A stretch of 60,000 bases of DNA, taken from positions 39,699,304-39,759,303 of the forward strand of contig NC_092671.1 of NCBI RefSeq assembly GCF_964355755.1, read 5' to 3'. Shown here one piece after another: positions 12,201 to 24,200 of the stretch (the stretch's first letter is position 1; every line of letters begins with the position of its first letter). Origin of the DNA: Antedon mediterranea. Lineage: Eukaryota > Echinodermata > Crinoidea > Comatulida > Antedonidae. The notes beneath the pieces are model-generated. The model saw only the letters and a list, made by a program, of their open reading frames with translations, had not been told where the DNA came from and did no database searches. Position numbers and translations under genes: made by a program.

Positions 12201-15200
12201 GAAATTATTATTTTTATTTAAAAAAAAACCTCATATCAAAGTTTGATTTATGCATGTGTCTTGAATTTGCAATGCATTCATGAATAAAAATTATTTTAAA
12301 AAATAGAATTGTATGAGTTATACTGACTCAGAATAGACACCATTTTCTGGAATAATAATATATGAAGGTCGAAGGTCAACAGTGACATCCAGAATAGTCT
12401 TAGTGTCTGCCATGTACTGGAGGCTGGTAGCTGACTGCTCTGTGAACTCATCAATAGTAGAGGCTGCTGCTGCGGATAGCCTAATATATAGAGATATCGG
12501 GTCTTAAGTACAAAGTTTGATATAAAGTTTGCGGTCCTCAGGAGTGAGAATGATCAAAACATGTTAATCGAAACGTCAAGAACTAAATATACGTGGTGTA
12601 CTGCAAGCCTTATATCTACATTTGATTTCACTATGCAAACCTTCAAACAATACAAAGATGTTAATCATATTATATTCAATTAAACATTTTAAATCTCCCA
12701 GAATGTTTAATTTCTATAGTAAAATAAAAGTGTATAGCATGGTATAAACGTTATTCTAGATCTCGAGCAGTGAAGTCAACTGATACTAAGTATCCGTCTG
12801 TCTTCAGAAGAAGATGACTACAAGAACAGTAATATACTCACTCATCAAGGTGCACATCTTTAGGTGGCTCAAAAAATTTCACAATTTGATTAATTGTATT
12901 CTGAAAATCATAATTTTGAAAAAAAGAAAAACGTAAAGTAATTGACTACAGAATATATAATGTTAATATAACTATTATGCGGGCCATATTATGAATATGT
13001 TTTGAGACTTCATAGCAACCTTCCTCTCCTCCATAGCAACCTGCCTCTCTTCCCTAACACTTATCCAGCCTGTAACAATGAGGTCTTAGCCTTCAACGAT
13101 TATAAATACAGAGAGATAGTGAAATAATACTAGGTGGCATATCATAGTACCAATAACTATAAGACATTTACCGCATCATAGACAATCTTTAGCGGTCTTG
13201 CTAGCACCTTTACCCTCTGGTCTACCAATCCATCAAGAGGGTTCGTCTCAAACTCTACCTCCAGTAGATCCACCTTCCCATCGGCCTCTAGATTCTGAGA
13301 CTCAACCATTTGATGTTGTTCACAGCCGATTGACGTGCCGAAAACATTGAATGTGTTCAGCTTCGCATCAAGTCTGTAATAAGAAATGTTTATTAGTACT
13401 TTCTACTTGAACGCTAGCAAGTGAGAGGCATGGGTTCGAAACCTGTCATTGCTATATTGCTTGTATCCTAAAGGCCAATTTATACAGACGAGCTGTAACG
13501 GTGAGCGGTAACCGCGTAGCTTGTCCCACATAGCATATGACCTATCCTGAGCGGTAACCACCCGTCCGCTCTGCCTTGTGTGTAAATGGTCATAGGAATA
13601 TAAACATAGATTCTATATGTGTATTACCGTTACCAGTCGTCTGTGTAAATTGACCTTTGTGGTCTTGGGTTTATATATTAAAGAAACAAATGAATTATAC
13701 CTTATGGCATCAGCAGCTGGCCTTTGGCTTATACCTGCTTTCAAGTCAGATATTTCCACACCAAGAACATTAGAGTCGCTATTGCCTGTATTATCCACAA
13801 GTTTGACAGAGGTTTGGATTAAATGAAAGTTCAGTAGAATACCAACATACTGTGAAACAAACAGAGTTATAATTTCACTTTTTTATCCATGAAATCCATG
13901 TTTAAATGTACAAATGCTTATTGTAAATATATACTGCAGCTAATTATAGGCAGTATGCACCTTTGGTGTTAAGGTCACAGCCTTGAAACTATCAAACTTT
14001 ATGCGACAAAAAAATGTAATGTGCATATATATGGATATGATGATTATGATCACTACCATATTTGGGAATATCGCTACTATATTTACCTCTTTTGGAAATT
14101 CTGAAACTGGAATTTCTTCTGTGTAGCCAATAGCTTCATACAGTTTAGCCTTGTCGTCAGATGTCATGGCATTCTGTACCCTTTCTGTAATCATAAAAAC
14201 GGATCAAAAAATAAATTTGAATCCAAATGTAAAGGGAAAATGAAAGAAACGTTTTGTGCGTTGTCTTCACACTTTCTCAACGTATTGTTATTGCTGACAA
14301 TGGCCTTGGTAAATTCACCAGATGTTGTGTGAAGTTTATTTCATTTTCCTTCACAATAAAAAAACATTTGCATTAAAAATATATTTATTGGAACTAGATG
14401 AATCTTTTATATAAACAGTCTTGGGTTTGAATTAAGGATTTTGCAATTACAGATTGCTAGGCAACTGTACCAATTGCTTTGAATTCTGTTTGAGCATAAT
14501 GAAAATCAATTTGTCATTCAGACAGAGGAAATAAGTTGTATTTTAAATGTGTAATAATTTTGAACCTAATGAATGTTTGTGCAAAGGATCCAAGTGGAAA
14601 TAAGGAGACTTCTCCTGTGGCTATCCTTGTGATCAAGGTCTGTTTCCTTGTGATCAAGGTCTGTTTCCTTGTGATCAAGGCTGTTTCCTTGTGATCAAGG
14701 TCTGTTTCCTTGTGATCAAGGTCTGTTTCCTTGTGATCAAGGTCTGTTTCCTTGTGATCAAGGTCTGTTTCCTTGTGATCAAGGTCTGTTTCCTTGTGAT
14801 CAAGGTCTGTTTCCTTGTGATCAAGGTCTGTTTCCTTGTGATCAAGGTCTGTATCCTTGTGATCAAGGTCTGTTTCCTTGTGATCAAGGTCTGTTTCCTT
14901 GTGATCAAGGTCTGTTTCCTTGTGATCAAGGTCTGTTTCCTTGTGATCAAGGTCTGTTTCCTTGTGATCAAGGTCTGTTTCCTTGTGATCAAGGTCTGTT
15001 TCCTTGTGATCAAGGTCTGTTTCTTTGTGATCAAGGTCTGTTTCCTTGTGATCAAGGTCTGTTTCCTTGTGATCAAGGTCTGTTTCCTTGTGATCAAGGT
15101 CTGTTTCTTTGTGATCAAGGTCTGTTTCCTTGTGATCAAGGTCTGTTTCTTTGTGCAAATGTTTATATTATTTAAGTTTTATTTTGATATTTATGTACAG

Positions 15201-18200
15201 TATTTTAATTGACCTCGATTGCTCAATAAAGCCTGTTTTCCTGTCAACGTTGAAATACGTTGAGTTGCGTTGAGTTTAAAATCGTTAAAGTTGAAAATAA
15301 AATAGCGATGACGATGATCGAGTCGGACCGCTAATATTTACACATTTTTACGCGATCGTTCATAGTTTCTTGGTTCTCTCGAGCGTTGCTGGAACACGCG
15401 GACGTGAAGTGTTGCAAAACTAAGGCCGGCCATGCGCAGCCGGGACCGCGTGAAAATTGAAAAAGTTACGGGTTTTGATGCTTAAACCCAGCCTAGGACA
15501 TACTTTCGTTGATATCTTAATCTAGGCTTACACTAAAGACAAACATTAAATTTAATTGGTTTAATATTATAATTTAATTTAACTTGCACTTGTTTTTTTT
15601 AAATATCATACCTTAAAAGTGTACAAAAAAGGTGAAAAACATCGTCACGTTGTAAACATTCAAGAATTGTCAGCGCGTACCTATTTTTTCACAAACTGCA
15701 ATGACGTAATTTGTGGACCATTTGATTGGTCAGTTTTAACGATCGTAATCGTTAAATTTGAACTTGGTTCAACTTTAACGATTTAAGATTTTAACGATTT
15801 TCAACGTTAAATCGTTGAATATGTCAACTCAACGCAACTCAACGTAACTTAACGTCGACAGGAAAACAGGCTTTAAGAAACTCAAAATTCCTACCTGCAA
15901 CCTCATTTAGTTCTAAACTATCGTCCTCTTTTTCTTTCTTTCCGCCACCAAAGAAACCACCAAACCATCCTGCGTTCTTCTTCTCTTTTTCCTTCTTCTT
16001 TTTCTTTCTTCTATATTGTAACTCTGCCTGTTGTCTGCACAGTGTCAAGTTAAACACATCCAAAGCGTCCTCGTATGACTGTTAAACAAATATGATATTT
16101 CATTCCAAACAAATTAATTTGCAAGTATGTTAATGGTAAAAAAGAATTTTGGGCCTACTGGATCTGAAAACAAATTTTTTTTAGTGGAGTTTCCAGTTTT
16201 TAAAGAGTCCAGTATTGGTCAGCTGTATCTAAATCTATTTTAGGAAGTAAGTTTCAGCTTACAATATCAAATAAATCTAATCAAACATATTTTATTTAAC
16301 TTTAAATACTTAGCACACAATATTTCTTGCTTTTTAATAGTGCTTTCACAATAAGATGTAAAAGTGACCACTAAACGAGTCTTATTAGTAGTTGCATAAC
16401 TACTGTACATATAAAAAATGTTAAGCTCTGTCTGCACTATCAAACTAGTTTGACAAAAAAGTGTGATGTGCCTAAATATGGTAGTGATATGCTTAAACAT
16501 GGTAGTGACATGATGATGTCATGTCACTACCATATTTAAGCATATCACTACCATATACTGTATAAGCACATCACATTTTTTTTTTGATAGTGTAAACAGA
16601 GCTTAAGTTCATGAACTGAGGAACACACCAACCTGAAGATTAGCTAGAAGCTCCTTTGAAGGTTTAGATGTTGCTAGCTTCTTTCCATAAACTTCTTTGT
16701 ATCCCCGACAGAGATCTCGATGTTTCTTTATATGGTCCCATGACCACATCTTGTGACGTCGTCGTACGTTCTCCTCCAAAATGCTAGTTTGTGCATACTT
16801 CCACCTGTAAATGAATGCAAATTTCCAACAGGCATGACGTGTGTGGTTACTTAGGAAGTAATTGATCATTCTTATACAAGGTTTTAATGGCTGGAGTAAA
16901 TACTGTATAAGTGGTGGAGGCGATATTGAGTGATAATGGGTGTGGTAGGCATGGGGTGGTATGGATGATATTGGCAATATGGGTGATATGGAATAGAAAA
17001 AAAAATTGAATTGAAATCTTACCACAACTTAGTATGGCCATGACAAATAGCTCGAGGGCGATATTTTCTGTATGGCTCATTGCGTACCATTCTCTCAAAG
17101 GAATCCAGCAGTTGTATTAGGTTGTGATACTAAAACAAAAATCAACATTCATGCCATGTGTGTAGTAATGAGATATAAGCATAATAAACGAAACTAATTC
17201 TTCATTTGTTAACTTAAGTAAATAGTTGATAATAGGAACATATATATACTGCATAATTTAGGTCTTATACGTCAGCAAAACCATGTCGAGGGATTAAGTA
17301 AGGAAGCATATTTTAACGTCCCCTCATGTCCTTGATCATCGCAAAATGTGGCTATTGATTAAGTGTGCTTCTTACCTGTTGCTGTCTCAGTGTCAGATCA
17401 ATACTCATAACAACTAGGTTCATCCAAGCCTTTGGAGTTGAAAGGTCACTACCAGGCTTGGGGTTTATCTTTAACTGTGCTTCAGATGAGATGGGTTCAA
17501 TAACTAAATTTAGAATAAAGGGATAGACACATAATATAAAGAAGGTCTCAAAATGTAGTTTAACAGAAAATTCTATCAATACTGAATTAGAAAAAAATAC
17601 TAAATATTATTTGGGATTAACTAATAAAATATAATCATCATTGGCTTTAAATGTAAATGTTTCAATGTTTTTACCATATTGAAAATCAGGATCCACGTGG
17701 CCAGGCGAAGCAATGGAAGATTTTAGAGACATCTGAAAAAATAAATGTTTTGATTTATTTATTTTACAAAATGGCACGATTGTAATAGCTTTTTTGTATT
17801 TTATTATGTACTTTATTATCACTAAATGAATTCAAAAGATTGTTATAAATGGCCTCGGCCTACTTAATCAATTACATAAGTTCATAAGTTGGCCAACCAT
17901 GGATATAAATCTGTGTTTCTTTCTGCTCTGTTTAACATTTATTGTAATTGATTTTATTAATGGTGAAGCATGCAAAAAAAAGTAATATTTTAATTATTTT
18001 ATAGAAAAATTACAAGATTACTTACTAAACATTGATCCTTTGACATTGAGCCAAACAGACGAGTGTTGCTGTTGAGATACAAGGCTAAACAATCCAACTT
18101 CACAAGCTAAAGCAAATATAGAAAATACTATATAAAGCCCTGACAAAGGAATAGTGTTGTCTGAAAGTTTGCCATTTCTTTCTGGCTGTTTTGCTTGGCT

Positions 18201-21200
18201 GTTTTGCTTTAAGACTGGTCTCCATAAAATTGCTACTTGACAGAGCGTAGTGATTCTATGGAAACGCTAGAATTTATCGGGGATCTAGTACACGAGTGCT
18301 AAATATTCTTTGGTACGTGTATACGATTCATCGCCGACAAAATCGGCAAAGTTGAACATGGTTAAACTTTGCCGATTTGACTGAGATGAATCGGGGAGCC
18401 TTCCCAATTGCGTCGGCAACATCTGCGCGTGTAGCGATTTTAATGGAAACGCTGTAGCAACGGTGTAGCGATTTTATGGAACCCAAGCTTTAACGTTTTG
18501 ATTAAGTTTTTTTCTTATTTTATTTTCATTGAAATTTTCATTATCAGATCAAGTCTTTTTTTTCAACAATTTATTTAAAAATATTGAATTATATAATAAT
18601 ATGCTCATTTAATTTTCATGCATTTCTGTGAGGTAACCTTGTACAATGATGGTTGAGTTTTGCAGGCAAATGTTTTTATTTTAATATTAAATTTTTTTAT
18701 TTTCAAAAAAGATTTCCAAAGACAAAACAAACAAGCATCACAAAATACTAAAATAATAAAAATGGCAGTTTGTTTGCAAAATTCAAACTGAATCTCCTTC
18801 GCCAACTGATATATAATAAATAAATAATTAGCAATAGTATATTTCTTTATAGTGAATAAAATATTTATTTCACATATAAAGGTTTTAAAAACCATTTAAC
18901 TTCTTTTGTAAAATCAATCAGTTTTGCATGATGTCCTGAAGGTAAATAGATCAATAATAAAACAGTGATGAATAAATAAATTACAGAAAGAATGAAATGC
19001 AATTATCAGTGATCAATAAAATAAATTTGTCAACACATTAAAATAACAATGACTTGTCGTCCCATAAAATGTTATGATCTATCAAATATGCATAAATTTG
19101 AATAAATGAATATGTAATTTACCTTGTATACCATTTTCACCGCCTGGTCTAAAATACATGCTTTCCAGTCTTCATTTGTGGTCTAAAAACAATAAAAAAG
19201 AATTAAATAAAAATAATAGATCCTAGAGAGCAGTATGCATGGTTACTATAGGATCAATAGTGCACTCATAGATTCTCTAGTAGTACATATCCCTTTGAAT
19301 TTACCCCCAAAGATTGACCAATGAATACAATACCTCAAATGACAAATTGTGAAGAGAAACACCAGCAGAGAATGGTGCTTGTGGGTTGGTGATCGTGTCT
19401 TCATATCGTATGTGTATATTCTGCACTTCAACCTGTAGATTCTTAATAATCTGAGTGGCTAATTTTTCAGCAAATGTATCAGATTTGTTATCTGGTTCCT
19501 GTGGTTTGTTTTCTTGTTCTTTGGCTTGTTCAACTTTCTCCAAAGCTTTTTGTTTAGCATCACGTTGACTCTTCTTGTCTTTTTCGGCATCATAGCTCCC
19601 TGTAGAATAAATATATCATTTTAGTTTTAAACATTTCCCCTTGATTGTCAGCTCAAGATCTTTAGTAAATTAAATAAAATACATTGTACTAATATCACAA
19701 AACAATATAAATATCAACCTCAAGTCATCTTCACAAGATGATTATTTAAAAAAATCACCTCTCTTGAACACAACCTATGCTAATGATGATGAATTAGGTT
19801 TTACTACTATAAGAGGTGTGGCAACCACCTGCAAGGTGCCACCACCTGCATGCTTTTTTTGGTAAGAGAATTATTTCAAATTTAGGGTTAGTGCCCATAT
19901 TTACCAATCATGCTTATAATAGGAAAACTACATACCTCCTATCTGAGTGAACCCCTTAATATTTACTGACTTTACAAGTGTAATTACTAAGTATTTTAAT
20001 ACTGTATCTACCCAAATATAATATCTAACCTAGAGCTGGAAGAAATCAGTACTGAGTGATGGGAAAAATTTATTTATTTTAACATACATATATTTTTTTT
20101 TAGATGAAGGTTCTCTAGGTGAAAACTTAATAAAGTGATAAAATAAATTGGGAAATCAGCTAAACGAAAACTGTCCAACAAGAAATGCTTACATAAGGAT
20201 ACTCATCAATATGCACAGTTTAAGTGTACGATTACCACCCATGTATTCCCTAGACAATCATTTACAATCCTCATTGCATCATTTGCTGAGTTTTCTGATT
20301 GCAAATAATGATTATATTGACATCTCACCAGATGCTATGTATACAGTTTATTCAAAAAATGTAAAATTGAACAAGTTGTAAAAATCATATCATACTATGT
20401 ATTATTACTGTTTATGTAACACCTAAATAAATTCCTGCCATTTGATTGGATGGCGTTTACATGGCGTGCAATAGTACGCACTATTGAATGGTCTTTCAAT
20501 AGTATACTTTTTTTAGAGTACTAATAATGATTAAATTTGATATCTTACAAGATGGTATGTATTGTTCCAAAAATGTAAAATTGTACAATCATACTGTAAT
20601 AAAGATTTTGAGGAAAAAGATTATTATTATTATCTTAACGGCGGTTTACTTTACCTCATCAACAAGAGGAGTTTGATTTCGATAACTTAAAATTTTACAA
20701 GAACAGGCACAGACAAAATATATGCTGCTAATCATAAACATGGTGTCAGAAAAGAAGGGATCTAAGTGGTCCCTCTATAAAACAATTAACATCATCATCT
20801 AGCTCGGCAGCCCAATATGAATATAGTATTTGTTAAGGACTCTTGATTGTAAATTTTGTTTGCATAATTCAAAATGTTGATGTTGAGTTTTATTTTGGCA
20901 GTAATTACAATACAAACTGTTACAGTGGCAACCAAAGGTCAAGTTACATTCAAGAACAAATAACACAGGCTGTAGTAGGCCTATATCAATCAGGGTAATT
21001 ATTAACAAGATTTGAAGTGAAAAATGGCCTCCAGTGTTTTAATAACGTGGATAAAATAAAATTTAAAAAATTAATGACATGCTATACTGAATACAACCTT
21101 GGATTGAATTGAATTACACTGTGTGTGCTATAAAATAACTTACTGGCGACATCAATTAAAATTTAATGCCATCAATATTAAAGCATATTCTTAATCTTAG

Positions 21201-24200
21201 TACTGTTGCTTAAGAAGTATTTAGTTTTTATGGTGCTAAATTAATATACTATACCTTCACAATGTTATTGTTTTGTAGTAAACTTTTACCTGCAAAGGTT
21301 GCTAAATTGATGATAGAAAGTGATATTTTTTGTAGTGACAATTATGAAATTGTTCGATCTACAGTACTGTATGTTTACAAGTTCAAATGCTGTTGATGTT
21401 GTGTGGGTTGGGTTTTAAGGAAATAACAGCATGCACAATAACTACCTGAGGTAACTAATAATTTACCTTGTTTAGGAACAATTAGTAAATATAGCCCATC
21501 AATTTTAGCAACAACTTGTGAAGTGTATAGGTTCTTCCATGGTATTTTAAGGGTTAACTTTTCCAAGGTTCCTGCTTTGATCTGAAACGGCAGTTCCAAC
21601 TCATCCTAGAAATAAAAATAACACAAATTAAAATTGCCATAATAATTATACAAAAAATTCACCAAACAGGTCTGTCTAATAATAAGACATGCCAACAACA
21701 TGCTATGGGCTTGTGCACTATGGTACAGCATGTACTGTATGAAACTTATTTATTCTGTCTTTATAATGATTGACACTTTCAGTGCTAAAGCATTGATTTC
21801 TAAAGTAGTTCAGTAGAGAAACATTAACAATATAAAAATACAAATAATTCAAAGAGAACTATCTAATTTAATAATAATAATAATAAATAACATTTATAAA
21901 GCGCAAGAGACTTTACATTAGTACACATACATTTACAATGAGGTAACTATCTACAAAACATACAGTACATATAAATAATGGAAGGAATTCAAGGTAAAAG
22001 ATACTTAATACTATTTTAGTATTATTAATCATTTAAAATAAGGTAATTACCAATGCGCCATCTTTGATCACTAGATTCTCCAACACTGCATCTCCTGTAG
22101 TGTAAAAGAAAAACAATTTGAAATTCTCAATCAGAAAACTGAGCACAGTACTAACATTATTTATGTAACTAAAATAATATAAAGATGTTCTCCATCCTCA
22201 AATGAGTAGTAATAATTAGTACATCAGTCTTGATTTTTTTTAAATTAATTTATTCAATTTTACTTTATAAGATATTTTTTTTAAATAGTCTTTGATTTTG
22301 CTTGTTGCATGGATGTTTAGCAATATTCTAACGATGAGAAAAATTAGACAGAAAGTAATTACAATCTATTCCATGATATAATGTTTAATTAAACATGATC
22401 ACTCAATACAAGAGAGAGATAATTACATTATGAACTTATCTATGGATAATATTGTATTTCATTTCAAATGAGATTAAGTGCAATGCCCAAGAAAATTAAG
22501 AGGGTACTCAGGGGTAATTGTCTTAACATGTGAGGGAACAGGTTCATAAAGGTATTGTTCCCTTTTCTGTACACAAATGTTGATTAGAACAGGGAGGAGT
22601 GCCTCGTTTTTATTGCACTCCATGGTAGCACCTCCTACAACTTGTATCTCCTACAACTTGTAAATGCTAATGCTACTAAAACCAATCTATGTTGTGATAA
22701 AGTATCCCTGATATGATTAGAAGATTCTAATTTCAGTTTATGGCACTGGTGAGAGACTTATCAATGATAATTGGTTTGTGAATGTGTGCTGAAGTTTAAT
22801 GACTTCATTGCTTTGTAATTGTGTCTCATCGTGAAATGCACTGTACAGTACCAGAATCCTCTCTCCCTTCCCTTGTAATTATATTTTCTTATCTTTGGTG
22901 CATTCTGTTAGTTTTAATGGTTTTACCGTTCAATATACATTGTAGGGTCCTTGTAACATTTCCTCTTCTTGTGACTCATTAAAGGTTCATAATAAATACA
23001 TACAACAGGCCTACAGTACCTCCAGAAATTTGGAAGGTACAATGATTGATGCAACTTTATAATTATAAAATTATTTGCAGACCAGAAAAGGAAAGAGAGG
23101 AGTTTAAATCAAAGGAGCTATAAATTCACTATTGTTGAGTTTAAAGTAGTGGATATTAATTTTATTACAAAGTAGTGTTGTTCAAACATATACCATCTGC
23201 TGCACCATGCTATTTCAATATCAGATGCAGTACCTAGCAATATTGACTAGGAGTAAGACTGAGCTTGGATCAACAATAATTGCTAGTAGTACAGTATCTC
23301 ATTCTCATCAAGGAGTTTTAACATCGCAATGCATACACACAATGGATGAGGATGCTCAAATACGACAAATTCTCTGTGGTCATGTAATAATTATAAGAGT
23401 TTTTCCTTTTAGTAGTTTGTTGATTGATATCGGGCAATAGTGTTATTTCATTTCAAATTACAAATAAACGTAGTCTTGTAGTAGAACAAATCATGCATAC
23501 TAATCAAGTCAACAGAGAGTTTCTTTTTGATTCACAAAGTGATTATTTAATAATAAAACGGATCACTATATTGTGACTCCCATTGCTAATCTTTTGAAAG
23601 GTTTAGGAATTCTCAAAATTGTTTCTTTTTTTTCTGTACAGAAAAATTGAAAAACAATTACTCCCATGTCAAATAATTCAAACAAAAAAGTATTTAATAG
23701 GCTAAATCTTTAAATGAATACTATTGTATCAAATAGTTAATAATCAAGTTAGCTAATTTCACAAACACATACAGTAATGGAGCTTCTGCAATATTCAGAA
23801 CATAAGTTTAGTAAACCATGGAGGTACTTACGTTATACCTTCATGCTTAAAGCGAATATTAATTCGAAAACACCTCAGTATTTCGGATACATAACCAGGT
23901 ACAGTAAAGTTATTATAAGTTGATCAGATAACACTTATTTATTCACTCAACCAATTTGCAATGAATGAGGTCATGGGTCCGTCTGATATGATCATTATTA
24001 TCACACTGAATATACTATAGACGTCAGACAAAACAATCAATTTGTTCGTGCTTTACTATATAATTTAGTACTGTAGTACTATAGAACAGAATGATATAAT
24101 AATTTCTGGATGATTTCATTAAATCAAAGATTTAGACAATTTATTTGTTTTAGATTTCAGTTGGAATTTCCAATTGATTGATTGTTTTTGCCTCTTTCAT

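Noticed and set aside
14514-15212. Open frames with heptapeptide repeats on both strands
   Set aside because: Products of the 21-bp minisatellite; no start context, splice sites or domain.
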